From contig NZ_QJRP01000010.1 of the NCBI RefSeq assembly GCF_003205295.1, positions 1 to 64,000 of the forward strand: a stretch of 64,000 nt of DNA, in the 5' to 3' direction. Numbering within the stretch: position 1 is the first letter of the stretch; each line of letters opens with the position of its first letter. A program made the position numbers and the translations under genes. This stretch comes from Pseudomonas mosselii (lineage in GTDB: Bacteria > Pseudomonadota > Gammaproteobacteria > Pseudomonadales > Pseudomonadaceae). Below are positions 1-8,549 of this stretch, one piece after another. Below the pieces are notes generated by a model. It saw only the letters and a program-made list of their open reading frames with translations. It had not been told where the DNA came from and made no database searches.

Positions 1-160
1 CAAGCGCTGCGCCCCAGGATGGGGCGTTCAGCGCGGTCCTCCCGGGAGCAAGAACGGAGCGAGGGAACCCCGGAGCGCAGCGTAGGGGCCGGATGAACGG
101 AGCGGAACGGTTTTGCCTACTTTTCCCTAGAGAAAAGTAGGTCGCCGTAAAGGCGAAAAG
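1..160. repeat. Pseudomonas-type intergenic repeat with two hairpins
   Basis: This is non-coding sequence downstream of the RND pump gene. It holds a perfect 10-bp inverted repeat, CCTACTTTTC / GAAAAGTAGG (116-125 and 132-141, six-base loop), followed at once by a second hairpin TCGCC-gtaaa-GGCGA (142-156). From memory, similar sequence with the ACTTTTC...GAAAAGT core recurs between genes in Pseudomonas genomes. That recollection was not checked. The window contains only this copy, so its full extent to the left is unknown. Confidence 0.55.
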
Positions 161-211
161 GTGACTTAATGTCGGCATCGTCTACGAATGCGCATACAAA
201 ACCAAAAACAA

Positions 212-3200
212 TCACCCACGAACACCCCCCCCACCCTTATGCGCCAAAACACTATAAATACAAGGCAAAACAAACAACGTAAACAACGTCCCAACCGACA
301 TCCCGGTAGCAATCACCATCCCGATATCAAACCGGCTGACCGCCCCGGCCCCAGAGGCCAAAATCAAGGGCACCATGCCAAACACCATGGCCGCCGTGGT
401 CATCAGCACCGGCCGCAGGCGAATCGCGGCAGCTTCCTCAATCGCCTCGCGAACCCCAAGCCCCCGCTCGTCCCGTAGCTGATTGGCAAACTCGACAATC
501 AGAATCCCATGCTTGGTGATCAGCCCGATCAAGGTCACCAACCCCACCTGGGTATAGATGTTCATGCTTGATATCCCCAGGAACAACGGCAACAACGCCC
601 CGCAGATCGACAACGGCACCGTAACCAGAATCACCAGCGGATCCCGGAAGCTCTCGAACTGCGCCGCCAGCACCAGAAAGATGATCGCCAGCGCCAGGCC
701 GAAGGTCACCCACAACGCGCTGCCTTCCTGGACGAACTGTCGCGCCGTCCCGGCGTAGTCCAGCGAAAACCCCTCGGGCGCCTCTTCGCGAGCGATGGCG
801 CGCACGGTCTCCAGGGCCTCGCCCATGCTCACCAGCGGCACCCCCTGGATGATCGCCGAGTTCAACTGCTGGAACTGGTTGAGCTGGCGCGGCCGGGCGC
901 GGTCGCTGAGGGTGATCAGGGTCGCGAGCGGCAGCAACTGCCCCTGCTCGTTCTTCACGTAGTAGTTGTTCAGCCAGCCAGGGTTGGCCCGGTACGGCCG
1001 CTCGACCTGGGCAATGACCTTGTAGCTGCGGCCCTCGAGGGTGAAGCGGTTGATCTCGGCCTCGCCCAGCAAGGTCGCCAGGGTACTGCCCAGGGTGTCC
1101 ATCGAGACCCCCATCTGCGCCGCCTTGGCGCGGTCGATGTCGATCACCACCTCGGGCTTGTCGAAGGCCAGGTCGATGTCGAGGAAGGCGAACTTGCCCG
1201 ACGCCTGGGCGCGCTCCTTGACCCGCTGGGCGACCTCCAGCAGGGCCGGGTAATCACCAGCGGTGTTGATCACCAGCTGGAACGGCAGGCCCTCGCCGGT
1301 GCCGGGCAGCGACGGCAGGTTGAAGCCGAAGATCTGCAGCCCGCCGATCTGCTCAAGTTCGGCCTGCACCAGTGGCAACAACTGCATCTGCGTGCGCTCG
1401 CGCTCGTTCCAGGGCTTTAGCAGGAAGCCGCCGATCCCGCTCTGCACGCCGTTGAAACCGTTGATCTGGAATGACGAGTAGTACTCGGGGAAGCGCTTGA
1501 AGATCGGTGTGAACTGGTCGGTGTAGGCGTTGAGGTAGTCCAGGTTGGCGGTCTGCGGCGAGCTGCTCATCATGAAGATCACCCCCTGGTCCTCCTCCGG
1601 CGCCAGTTCGTTGCGGGTGAACATCAGCAGCACCGGGATCAGGCACAGGATCAACACGGCGAACACCAGCACCACCGGGCGGCTGTTCAGGGTGCCGTGC
1701 AGCAGGCGCTGGTAGCGCAGCTTGAGTGCGTCGAAGATCAGATCCAGGCGGTGGGCCAGGCCGCTGGGGTTCTGCTCGTGGCGCAGCAGCAGGGCGCACA
1801 TCATCGGGGAGAGGGTGAGAGCGACGATGCCGGAGATGACCACCGCCCCGGCCAGGGTCAGGGCGAACTCCTTGAACAGGGCGCCGGTCAGCCCGGTGAG
1901 AAAACCGATGGGCGCGTACACCGCAGCCAGGGTGATGGTCATCGATACCACCGGCAAGGCGATCTCGCGGGCACCTTCCAGGGCCGCGTCGAAGGGCGTC
2001 TTGCCCTCCTCGATATGGCGGTGGATGTTTTCCACCACGACGATCGCGTCGTCCACCACCAAGCCGATGGCCAGCACCATGGCCAGGAGTGTCAGCAGGT
2101 TCAGTGAGTAGCCCATCATCTGCATGAAGAACAGCACGCCGATCATCGACAGCGGGATGGTCACCACCGGGATCACCACCGAGCGCAGAGCACCGAGGAA
2201 CAGGAACACCACGACGATGACGATCAGCACCGCTTCGCCGAGGGTCTTGATCACCTCGTCGATGGACGCCTGGATGAACAGGGTGGCGTCGTAGGCGATG
2301 GATACCTTGAGGCTGGCAGGCAGTTCCTCCTCGAGCTGCGGCATGATCCGCCGCACTTCCTTGATCACCTCCAGCGGGTTGGCTGCCGGTGTGGCCTTGA
2401 TACCGATGTACACCGACGGCGTGCCGTCGAACGAGCTGACCGTGTCGTAGTTTTCCGCGCCCATTTCCACCCGGGCCACGTCGCCCAGCAGGACCCGGCT
2501 GTCGCCGCTGGTCTTGACTGGCAGGGCGGCGAAGGCCTCGGCGGATTTCAGCTCGGTGGTGGCGTTGATACTGGTGACCACGTACTCGCCCTTCACCTCG
2601 CCGGCGGCGGAGAGGAAGTTGTAGCGGCGCACGGCGTTGGTCACGTCCACCGCCGACAGGCCGAAGCCGGCCAGCTTCACCGGGTCGATCCAGATGCGCA
2701 TGGCGAACACCTGGTTGCCGAGGATCTCGGCCTCGGCCATGCCCGGCAAGGTGGCCAGCTTGGGCTGGATGACCCGTGACAGGTAGTCGGTGATCTGCGG
2801 GTTGCTCATCTGGTTGCTGTAGAAGCTGATGTACATCAGCGCCGAGGCATCGGCGGCTTCCTTGCTCAGCACCGGGTCCTCGGAGTCCTGGGGCAGCTTG
2901 TTGCGCACCTCGTTGGCCTTGGCCAGCAACTGGGTGAACAGGCGGTCGCTGTCGGCGCCGATCCGCGCGTAGACCGAGATCACCGAGAAGTTTTGCCGAC
3001 TCACCGAGGTCATGTAGTCGATGCCGTCGGCGCTTGCCAGGCTCTGCTGCAAGGGCTGGGTGATATAGCCCTGGATGGTCTCGGCGTTGGCCCCGGGGTA
3101 GGCGGTGGTCACGGTGATCAGGGCGTTTTCCATTTGCGGGTACTGGCGGATCTGCAGCTTGCTCCAGGCCTGCAGGCCGAGCAGCAGGATCAGCAGGCTG

Positions 3201-3250
3201 ACCACGCAGGCCAGCACCGGGCGGCGGATGAACGGATCGGTGAACGCCAT
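212..3250 (-). CDS. mexW: RND efflux pump inner-membrane permease, MexW-like
   Basis: A 1012-residue resistance-nodulation-division transporter, the usual length for the AcrB/MexB superfamily. It has an N-terminal membrane helix (about 11-28), large periplasmic loops, and the paired aspartates of the proton-relay helix in the segment GLVVDDAIVVVENI (about residue 400). It would export drugs or other amphiphiles from the periplasm or inner membrane using the proton gradient. The stop of the adaptor gene lies 13 bp upstream, so the two form an operon. No outer-membrane factor gene is adjacent, so the pump probably borrows an OprM/TtgC-like channel encoded elsewhere. The MexW name rests on remembered P. 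aeruginosa gene order (mexVW next to a DUF1513/imelysin cluster, bifA and sodB). The RND assignment is firm, the ortholog name moderate. Confidence 0.9.
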   Translation of the reverse strand: MAFTDPFIRRPVLACVVSLLILLLGLQAWSKLQIRQYPQMENALITVTTAYPGANAETIQGYITQPLQQSLASADGIDYMTSVSRQNFSVISVYARIGADSDRLFTQLLAKANEVRNKLPQDSEDPVLSKEAADASALMYISFYSNQMSNPQITDYLSRVIQPKLATLPGMAEAEILGNQVFAMRIWIDPVKLAGFGLSAVDVTNAVRRYNFLSAAGEVKGEYVVTSINATTELKSAEAFAALPVKTSGDSRVLLGDVARVEMGAENYDTVSSFDGTPSVYIGIKATPAANPLEVIKEVRRIMPQLEEELPASLKVSIAYDATLFIQASIDEVIKTLGEAVLIVIVVVFLFLGALRSVVIPVVTIPLSMIGVLFFMQMMGYSLNLLTLLAMVLAIGLVVDDAIVVVENIHRHIEEGKTPFDAALEGAREIALPVVSMTITLAAVYAPIGFLTGLTGALFKEFALTLAGAVVISGIVALTLSPMMCALLLRHEQNPSGLAHRLDLIFDALKLRYQRLLHGTLNSRPVVLVFAVLILCLIPVLLMFTRNELAPEEDQGVIFMMSSSPQTANLDYLNAYTDQFTPIFKRFPEYYSSFQINGFNGVQSGIGGFLLKPWNERERTQMQLLPLVQAELEQIGGLQIFGFNLPSLPGTGEGLPFQLVINTAGDYPALLEVAQRVKERAQASGKFAFLDIDLAFDKPEVVIDIDRAKAAQMGVSMDTLGSTLATLLGEAEINRFTLEGRSYKVIAQVERPYRANPGWLNNYYVKNEQGQLLPLATLITLSDRARPRQLNQFQQLNSAIIQGVPLVSMGEALETVRAIAREEAPEGFSLDYAGTARQFVQEGSALWVTFGLALAIIFLVLAAQFESFRDPLVILVTVPLSICGALLPLFLGISSMNIYTQVGLVTLIGLITKHGILIVEFANQLRDERGLGVREAIEEAAAIRLRPVLMTTAAMVFGMVPLILASGAGAVSRFDIGMVIATGMSVGTLFTLFVLPCIYSVLAHKGGGGVRG

Positions 3251-3263
3251 GGCCGCCTCCCGT

Positions 3264-4406
3264 TCACTTCGCGCCGGGCGCGGCGGGCTTGAGGGCGTTG
3301 TCGGCGCTGATGCGGATCGGCGCGCCGGGGCTCAGCTTGAGTTGGCCGGCGGTAACCACCTGATCGCCGGCCTGCAGGCCCTTGAGCACCACGACCCAGC
3401 CCTCGCGACGCTCGCCGGTCTGTACGGTGAGCGGCTCGGCGATCAGTTGCGGCTGGCCGTTAGCGTCGCGCAGGGGTTGGCCGTCCTCGCCCTTTTTCTC
3501 GCTGACCCGGTACACCGAGTTGCCATAGAGGGTGTAGGTGATGGCGTTCTCCGGCACCACCACCAGCGGCTGCGGGTCGGGCAACAGCACTTGCAGGCTG
3601 GCGAACATGCCCGGCAGCAGCTTGCCCTCGGGGTTGGCCAGGGTGGCACGGACCAGCAGGTTGCGGGTGCTTTCCTCGACCTTGGGGTTGATCGCGCTGA
3701 GGCTGGCGGGGAAGGTCTGGTCAGGGTAGGCGGCCACCTGTGCCAGCACCCGCTGACCGAGGCTCAGGTGCGGCAGCGCCTGCTCGGGCACATTGAAGTC
3801 GACGTACAGGCTGGAGAGATCCTGCAGGGTGGCGATCACCGTGCCGCTGGCCAGGTAGGCGCCGACATCCACCTGGCGGATGCCGATGGTGCCGCTGAAC
3901 GGGGCGCTGATGCTCTTTTTCGCCAGCGAGGCCTTGAGCTGTTCGACCACTGCCTGGTTGCGCCGGTACTGGGCGGTCAGGCGGTCGAACTCGCCGCGGG
4001 AGATGGCCGAGTCGCCGACCAGCTGGCTGCCCCGGCCGAAGTCGACCTTGGCCAGACCCAGGTCGGCCTGGGCGGTGCCGAGCAGGGCGGTTTCCTGGTC
4101 GCTGTCCAGTTGCAGCAGGAGCTGGCCGGCCTTTACCTGTTGTCCGGATTCGAAGTGCAGCGACTTCACCGTGCCGGCGACTTCCAGGCTCAGTTCCACG
4201 CCTTGATAGGCCTTGAGGCTGCCGACCGCCGGCAGGCGCTCCTGCCACTGGCGCAGCTCGGCCTGGGCCGCGGCCACGCTCACTGGCGGCCGGGGCTGCG
4301 AGAACATCTGCACCTGCTGGTAGATGGAAAAGGCCTTGATGCCCCCCAGGATCAACACGATCAGCAGGACGACGGCCAACATGATCAGCATGCGGCGGCG
4401 CAACAT
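3264..4406 (-). CDS. mexV: RND periplasmic adaptor (membrane fusion) subunit, MexV-like
   Basis: A 380-residue HlyD/AcrA-family adaptor that links the RND permease to an outer-membrane channel. It has one N-terminal membrane segment (about 8-24), a lipoyl/barrel-sandwich half motif (VAGTVKSLHFESGQQVKAGQ, about 77-96), a coiled-coil hairpin rich in Gln, Leu and Lys, the second lipoyl half (SAPFSGTIGIRQVDVGAYL), and a beta-barrel region. There is no lipobox Cys, so it is anchored by its helix rather than lipidated. The ATG at 4406 is preceded by AGGGAA. It is the first gene of the mexVW-like operon. The family is certain and the specific MexV assignment comes from synteny. Confidence 0.9.
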   Translation of the reverse strand: MLRRRMLIMLAVVLLIVLILGGIKAFSIYQQVQMFSQPRPPVSVAAAQAELRQWQERLPAVGSLKAYQGVELSLEVAGTVKSLHFESGQQVKAGQLLLQLDSDQETALLGTAQADLGLAKVDFGRGSQLVGDSAISRGEFDRLTAQYRRNQAVVEQLKASLAKKSISAPFSGTIGIRQVDVGAYLASGTVIATLQDLSSLYVDFNVPEQALPHLSLGQRVLAQVAAYPDQTFPASLSAINPKVEESTRNLLVRATLANPEGKLLPGMFASLQVLLPDPQPLVVVPENAITYTLYGNSVYRVSEKKGEDGQPLRDANGQPQLIAEPLTVQTGERREGWVVVLKGLQAGDQVVTAGQLKLSPGAPIRISADNALKPAAPGAK

Positions 4407-4533
4407 GGTCCGGTTCCCTGGATGTGGGTTTGTTATTCATCGGGCACGACCACGGGCGATCCGGCCCACGTGCGCTGGAGGAAAGTATTGTCGGTTTTCT
4501 GGAAAAGGGGAGGGGCAAACTTGTGCCGGCCAA

Positions 4534-4617
4534 ATCGCGGGGCAAGTCGCATCGGCGCACCGCCGCTCCCACGCTAACTCAGGTCGGGCCTGCGTGGGAG
4601 CGGGCTTGCCCCGCGAT
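4534..4617. repeat. REP-like inverted repeat
   Basis: Outer arms ATCGCGGGGCAAG and CTTGCCCCGCGAT enclose inner arms CCGCTCCCACGC and GCGTGGGAGCGG. This is the typical build of P. putida-group REP palindromes. It sits between the adaptor gene start and the end of the DUF1513 gene, where it may separate the two minus-strand transcription units. Confidence 0.75.
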
Positions 4618-4632
4618 AGTCTCTACAGCTAA

Positions 4633-5730
4633 TCAGACCAAGTGCAGGTGGTTATCCCAGAAGCCCGAAGGCAGGTTCATCGGTTGGCCGATCAGCTCTG
4701 CCTTGCGGCAATCGTAGAACCGGCAACGCCCCTGCCCGGAGGTGACGACGAAGCCATCCTTCACCGCCCCGACCCCGGCGCAATCGGGCATCGGCGCGTC
4801 GAGCTTCACCGCGCCGCTGTCCAGGTCCCAGATGAACAGGCGATTGGCCCGTGGCGCGGTCAGTGCCACCAGGCGCAGGTCGCTGTGGATGGCGACGCTG
4901 GCGGTGTACTGGGCCATCGACTGCAATTGGCGCTCGGGCACCGGGAAGGCCTTGAACGGCTCGCCCGGACGCTTGATCGCCAGCAGCTCGGCGGTTTCCT
5001 CCGAGCCGCCCATGAACTGCTGGCAGGCGGCAATGGTGCCATCGTCGCCCACCGCCAGGTGGCGCACGCTGTTCATCTGCTGGGCCAGCGTCTCCTTGCT
5101 CAGCAAGGTGCCGTCGCGCTGCATCAGCACCAGGCTCGGCTCCATGGCGTCAAGGTTCATCTCCACCCGGCTCTCGGCCTCGGTGCGGATACCGCCGTTG
5201 GCCACCACCAGGGTCTCGTCATCGGGCAGCCAGGCCACTTCGTGGGGGCCTATGCCGTGGGTGGAGAGCTCGCCGCTGTGTACCAGGCGCTCGCCTTCGA
5301 AACGGTAGACGCCTAGTACGCCGCGACCGGGGTCGCTGGTGTCGTTCTCGGTGGTGTACAGCCACTCGCCATCCTTGTGGATCACCGCATGGCCGTAGAA
5401 ATGGCGGTTGGGCTGTGAGGCGAGGGTCTGCAGCAGCCGGCCGTCGCGCAGGTCGACCAGGTAGCTCTCGGTACCGGGCCGGCGTGCGACGAACAAGGCG
5501 ATCGGCAGCGTCGGGTGATTGATGATCGCATGGCAACGCTGGGCCACCTGGGTGCTGAACACCTGGGTGCCGTCCAGGCGAAAGCCCACGGCGTAGTGCT
5601 TGCCGTCGCCGTCGTCGCGCGCCGACAGCAGCAAGGGTTCGCTGCCTTTGCCGCGGAACAGGCTCCAGCCGCCGAGGGTCAGGGCGCTGAGCAACACGCT
5701 ACCGAGTTTCAGGGCCTGGCGTCGCAGCAT
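4633..5730 (-). CDS. DUF1513 family exported protein
   Basis: A 365-residue protein with an N-terminal Tat-like leader (MLRRQALKLG followed by a hydrophobic stretch to about residue 22). The rest resembles a beta-propeller, with repeated short beta-rich segments such as GEWLYTTEND, DDETLVVANGG and RLFIWDLDSG. The family is DUF1513 and its biochemical role is unknown. It ends a tightly packed minus-strand operon and starts 2 bp after the stop of the imelysin gene. Genes of this type accompany imelysin and di-heme oxidoreductase genes in pseudomonads, which points to a periplasmic iron or redox function by association only. Confidence 0.85.
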   Translation of the reverse strand: MLRRQALKLGSVLLSALTLGGWSLFRGKGSEPLLLSARDDGDGKHYAVGFRLDGTQVFSTQVAQRCHAIINHPTLPIALFVARRPGTESYLVDLRDGRLLQTLASQPNRHFYGHAVIHKDGEWLYTTENDTSDPGRGVLGVYRFEGERLVHSGELSTHGIGPHEVAWLPDDETLVVANGGIRTEAESRVEMNLDAMEPSLVLMQRDGTLLSKETLAQQMNSVRHLAVGDDGTIAACQQFMGGSEETAELLAIKRPGEPFKAFPVPERQLQSMAQYTASVAIHSDLRLVALTAPRANRLFIWDLDSGAVKLDAPMPDCAGVGAVKDGFVVTSGQGRCRFYDCRKAELIGQPMNLPSGFWDNHLHLV

Positions 5731-5732
5731 GA

Positions 5733-6797
5733 TCAGTCACCGTCGTTGGCATTGAAGCCCAGCTGGATGTTCAACGCCTTGGCCAGCTCGCCCTCGTGCA
5801 GGCGGTGGACGACGTTGAGCGCGTCGTAGATCTGGTTGAGGGTCTGCTTGCCGGCGTCGTCGGCAAGCAGCTCGCCCAGGGTCTTCTGGTTGTCGGCCAG
5901 CAGTTTGATCGCCGCAGCGTAGGCGTCGTCGATCTTTTGCGCCAGTGCCGCCTGGTCCTTGCCCAGCAGGCCGCGCAGGCCCTGGTTGTCGACCCCGACC
6001 CAGACGGTCTGGGCGGCCTTGAGCGAGGCTTCCAGGCTCTTGATCGACGAGTGGCTACGCCAGGCTTCGGCCTGCAGCGGCTGGGCGATGCCCTTGCTCT
6101 GCCGGCCCATCGGCGCGCCGAGTTTCTTCTTCAGGGTATCCAGGGCGGTGACCTGGGCACGCAGCAGGTCGGCGATCGCCTCGTGGGAATCGGCGTAGCG
6201 CTGGTTGGGGAACTTGGTCATCTGCGACAGCATGCCGTCGGTGCTGTTCCAGCCCTTGAGGATCTCCTCGGCGAGGGCCTTCTGGTGTTCGCCGATGGCC
6301 ACCAGCAGCGGGCAGTAGCGGGCCTTCTGCTCGGCGCTGGCGATGTCCGGCTTGCTGTCGAACAGGATGTATTCGTAGGCCGACAGGCCACGCACCACGA
6401 CGCTGGCCTTGCCCAGCGACTCGGTGGTGACAGGCTGCTCGCCGCTGACCAGTTGCTCGACCTGGCGACCGACCAGGTTCTTCTTGTCTGGCCAGAACTG
6501 CACTTGCCAGGGGCGGTTGCCCTCGGCCAGCGGGCCGACCAGCAATGGCTGCAGCTCGGCCCAGGCCTTCTGCGCGTTGAGGAAGTCTGCGCGGGCGGTC
6601 TCCAGGGACTGTTTGCCTTCGCAGTAGGCCAGGGCGCTGGCGGCCAGCTGCCGGTCGGCCTCGACCCAGCGGCTGTAGGTCGGCAGGATCACCTGCTTGG
6701 CGATGGCCGCGGAGGTCACCGCCTGCGGGTCTTGCGGCGAACAGGCGCCGAGGGCGAGTGCGGCGAGGCTGGTGAACAACAGTTTGGGTCGGAACAT
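5733..6797 (-). CDS. Imelysin-family lipoprotein
   Basis: A 354-residue protein with a lipoprotein leader ending in LGAC (lipobox Cys 19). The body is helical and of imelysin type, with a GxHxxE-like motif present as DSHEAI rather than the canonical form. Imelysin-domain proteins are periplasmic or outer-membrane lipoproteins tied to iron acquisition. The old peptidase label for the family is doubtful. The gene lies between the di-heme oxidoreductase and the DUF1513 gene, with gaps of 19 and 2 bp, so all three are probably co-transcribed. It is shorter than, and distinct from, the second imelysin protein at 8550-9887. Confidence 0.85.
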   Translation of the reverse strand: MFRPKLLFTSLAALALGACSPQDPQAVTSAAIAKQVILPTYSRWVEADRQLAASALAYCEGKQSLETARADFLNAQKAWAELQPLLVGPLAEGNRPWQVQFWPDKKNLVGRQVEQLVSGEQPVTTESLGKASVVVRGLSAYEYILFDSKPDIASAEQKARYCPLLVAIGEHQKALAEEILKGWNSTDGMLSQMTKFPNQRYADSHEAIADLLRAQVTALDTLKKKLGAPMGRQSKGIAQPLQAEAWRSHSSIKSLEASLKAAQTVWVGVDNQGLRGLLGKDQAALAQKIDDAYAAAIKLLADNQKTLGELLADDAGKQTLNQIYDALNVVHRLHEGELAKALNIQLGFNANDGD

Positions 6798-6816
6798 GCC
6801 CGGCTCCTTGTGCGGT

Positions 6817-8238
6817 TTAAAGTGAATTCAGGAACGCCAGCAGCGCGGCGCGCTGCTCGGCATTGAAGGTCAGTACCTGGTCGCGCGCCGCCTGGGCCTC
6901 GCCACCGTGCCAGAGCACGGCTTCGAGCAGGTTGCGGGCGCGGCCGTCGTGGAGGAACTGGCTGTGGCCGCTGACGGTTTCGCTCAGGCCGATGCCCCAC
7001 AAGGGCGGGGTGCGCCAGTCCTGGCCGTTGGCGGCGAACTCGGTGCGCTCGTCGCTCAGGCCCGGGCCCATGTCGTGCAGCAGCAGGTCGCTGTAGGGGC
7101 GGATCACCTGGCCGGCCAGTTCCGGCTCTGACGCATCGGCGGCGGTGGTGAACTGCGGGGTGTGGCAGCCCTGGCAGCCGGCCTGGTAGAACAGGTTCTT
7201 GCCCGCCAGCACCTGCGGCGCATCGACATTGCGCCGGCCCGGCACGGCGAGGTTGCGGGTGTAGAAGGTGACCAGGCGCAGGATGTTGTCGCTGACTTCC
7301 TTCTCGCCGCCCTGGCCGTCGCCGTTGGGCGCGGCCAGGCAATCGACCTGCGCCGCGGTACAGTCGTCCTTTGGCAGCAGGGTGGTGGTCAGGCCCATGT
7401 CGCCGGCGAAGGCGTGCACGTTCTGCTGGTTGACGTTGGGCTGCCCGGCCTTCCAGCCGAAGCGTCCGACCACGGTCTTGCCCTGGGCGTCGTCCCAGAC
7501 CCGATTGGCGCGGCCGCGGATACCGTCGCGGTTGAGGTCGTCCGGGTCCTCGTTGGCCAGCAGGTCGGCTTCGGGGATGGCTTCGAGCAGGCCCAGGCCG
7601 ATCATCGGCGGGGCTACCCGGGCCGAGAAGCGGGTGTCCGGGTGCAACGGGCCGTAGCCGAGCTGGGTGATCTGCAGGGTCGGGCGGCGCAGTTCGACCT
7701 GGTGGCCGTCCTTGAAGGTGACGCTGTGATTGTCGTAGCTCACCCGCACCTTGCCTTCCGGGGCCACGCCAGGGATGGCCATGTCCTGCAGCTGGGTGCC
7801 GTAGACCGGCTCGGGGACCACGCCCAGGCGCTCGATCTCGCGGGCGTAATAGGGCTGGTCGGGGATCGACAGGCGCACCAGCATCGACACCGCGTTGCTG
7901 TCGCCCGGCTCCGGCGGATGGCCGCGGCCGTCGCGCACATGGCAGTTCTGGCAGGCGTTGGTGTTGAACAACGGGCCGAGGCCATCGCGTGCAGTGGTGG
8001 TGGACGGAGCGATCACCCAGGGGTTGCGAAAGAAGCTGTTGCCCACGGCGAAATCCAGGCGCCGCTCGGGGGTGAGGTTGGCCGAGGGCAGCGAATAGGC
8101 GTTGCGATCGCTGCGCTTTACCGTTGCCTTGCCGCCGGAGAGGGCTTCGCCGGGCTCGGCCTGGGTGAAACGCGGAGCGTCGTCACAGGCGGCGAGGGCG
8201 AAGGCCAGCAGCAGGGGGCTTAGGCGGAGCAAGGACAT
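6817..8238 (-). CDS. Di-heme oxidoreductase (DUF1111, thiol-oxidoreductase-like) lipoprotein
   Basis: A 473-residue lipoprotein with leader MSLLRLSPLLLAFALAAC. Two c-type heme sites, CQNCH (96-100) and CQGCH (355-359), place it with DUF1111 'thiol oxidoreductase-like' cytochromes. It would act in the periplasm as an electron-transfer or oxidase partner. It is the first gene of a three-gene operon with an imelysin and a DUF1513 protein. The AT-rich stretch 8290-8325 just upstream is the likely promoter region. A possible Fur site there was too weak to call. The family is clear and the substrate unknown. Confidence 0.88.
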   Translation of the reverse strand: MSLLRLSPLLLAFALAACDDAPRFTQAEPGEALSGGKATVKRSDRNAYSLPSANLTPERRLDFAVGNSFFRNPWVIAPSTTTARDGLGPLFNTNACQNCHVRDGRGHPPEPGDSNAVSMLVRLSIPDQPYYAREIERLGVVPEPVYGTQLQDMAIPGVAPEGKVRVSYDNHSVTFKDGHQVELRRPTLQITQLGYGPLHPDTRFSARVAPPMIGLGLLEAIPEADLLANEDPDDLNRDGIRGRANRVWDDAQGKTVVGRFGWKAGQPNVNQQNVHAFAGDMGLTTTLLPKDDCTAAQVDCLAAPNGDGQGGEKEVSDNILRLVTFYTRNLAVPGRRNVDAPQVLAGKNLFYQAGCQGCHTPQFTTAADASEPELAGQVIRPYSDLLLHDMGPGLSDERTEFAANGQDWRTPPLWGIGLSETVSGHSQFLHDGRARNLLEAVLWHGGEAQAARDQVLTFNAEQRAALLAFLNSL

Positions 8239-8362
8239 CGAGGATCCTGGGCATGGGCGAAAAACCGGCGAGCAAGCTTATCAGGCCGGGGGTGTTTGAA
8301 TAAGAGCAATTTGCAATTGCTGGATGAAATCGGTGTCAGTTGGCCTATCGGCGAGCGCGGTA

Positions 8363-8483
8363 CCTGTAGGAGCGGCCTTGTGTCGCGAAAGGGCCGCGAA
8401 GCGGCCCCGGCGATCTTTGCGTCAACGCCGAAATCCTGGGGCCGCTTCGCAGCCCTTTCGCGACACAAGGCCGCTCCTACAGG
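8363..8483. repeat. REP inverted pair (GTAGGAGCGGCC type)
   Basis: Two near-perfect complementary arms of about 32 bp begin CCTGTAGGAGCGGCC and end GGCCGCTCCTACAGG. They fill most of the 310-bp gap between the di-heme oxidoreductase gene and the IcmP-type imelysin gene. The rest of that gap (8239-8362) holds the presumed promoter of the downstream operon. Confidence 0.9.
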
Positions 8484-8504
8484 GGGCGATGTAGCCCAAG
8501 AAAC

Positions 8505-8528
8505 AAAAAAGGCGGCCCGAAGGCCGCC
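8505..8528 (-). terminator. Rho-independent terminator of the IcmP-type gene
   Basis: On the minus strand the stem GGCGGCC/GGCCGCC with a four-base loop is followed by TTTTTTGTTT. It lies 21 bp after the imelysin stop and separates this gene from the downstream three-gene operon. Confidence 0.85.
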
Positions 8529-8549
8529 TCTGTTGAACCGCGACGCTGA

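Noticed and set aside
8290..8325. Possible Fur site upstream of the di-heme oxidoreductase gene
   Set aside because: Best alignment by hand gave only about 9 of 19 consensus matches, no better than expected for AT-rich promoter DNA.
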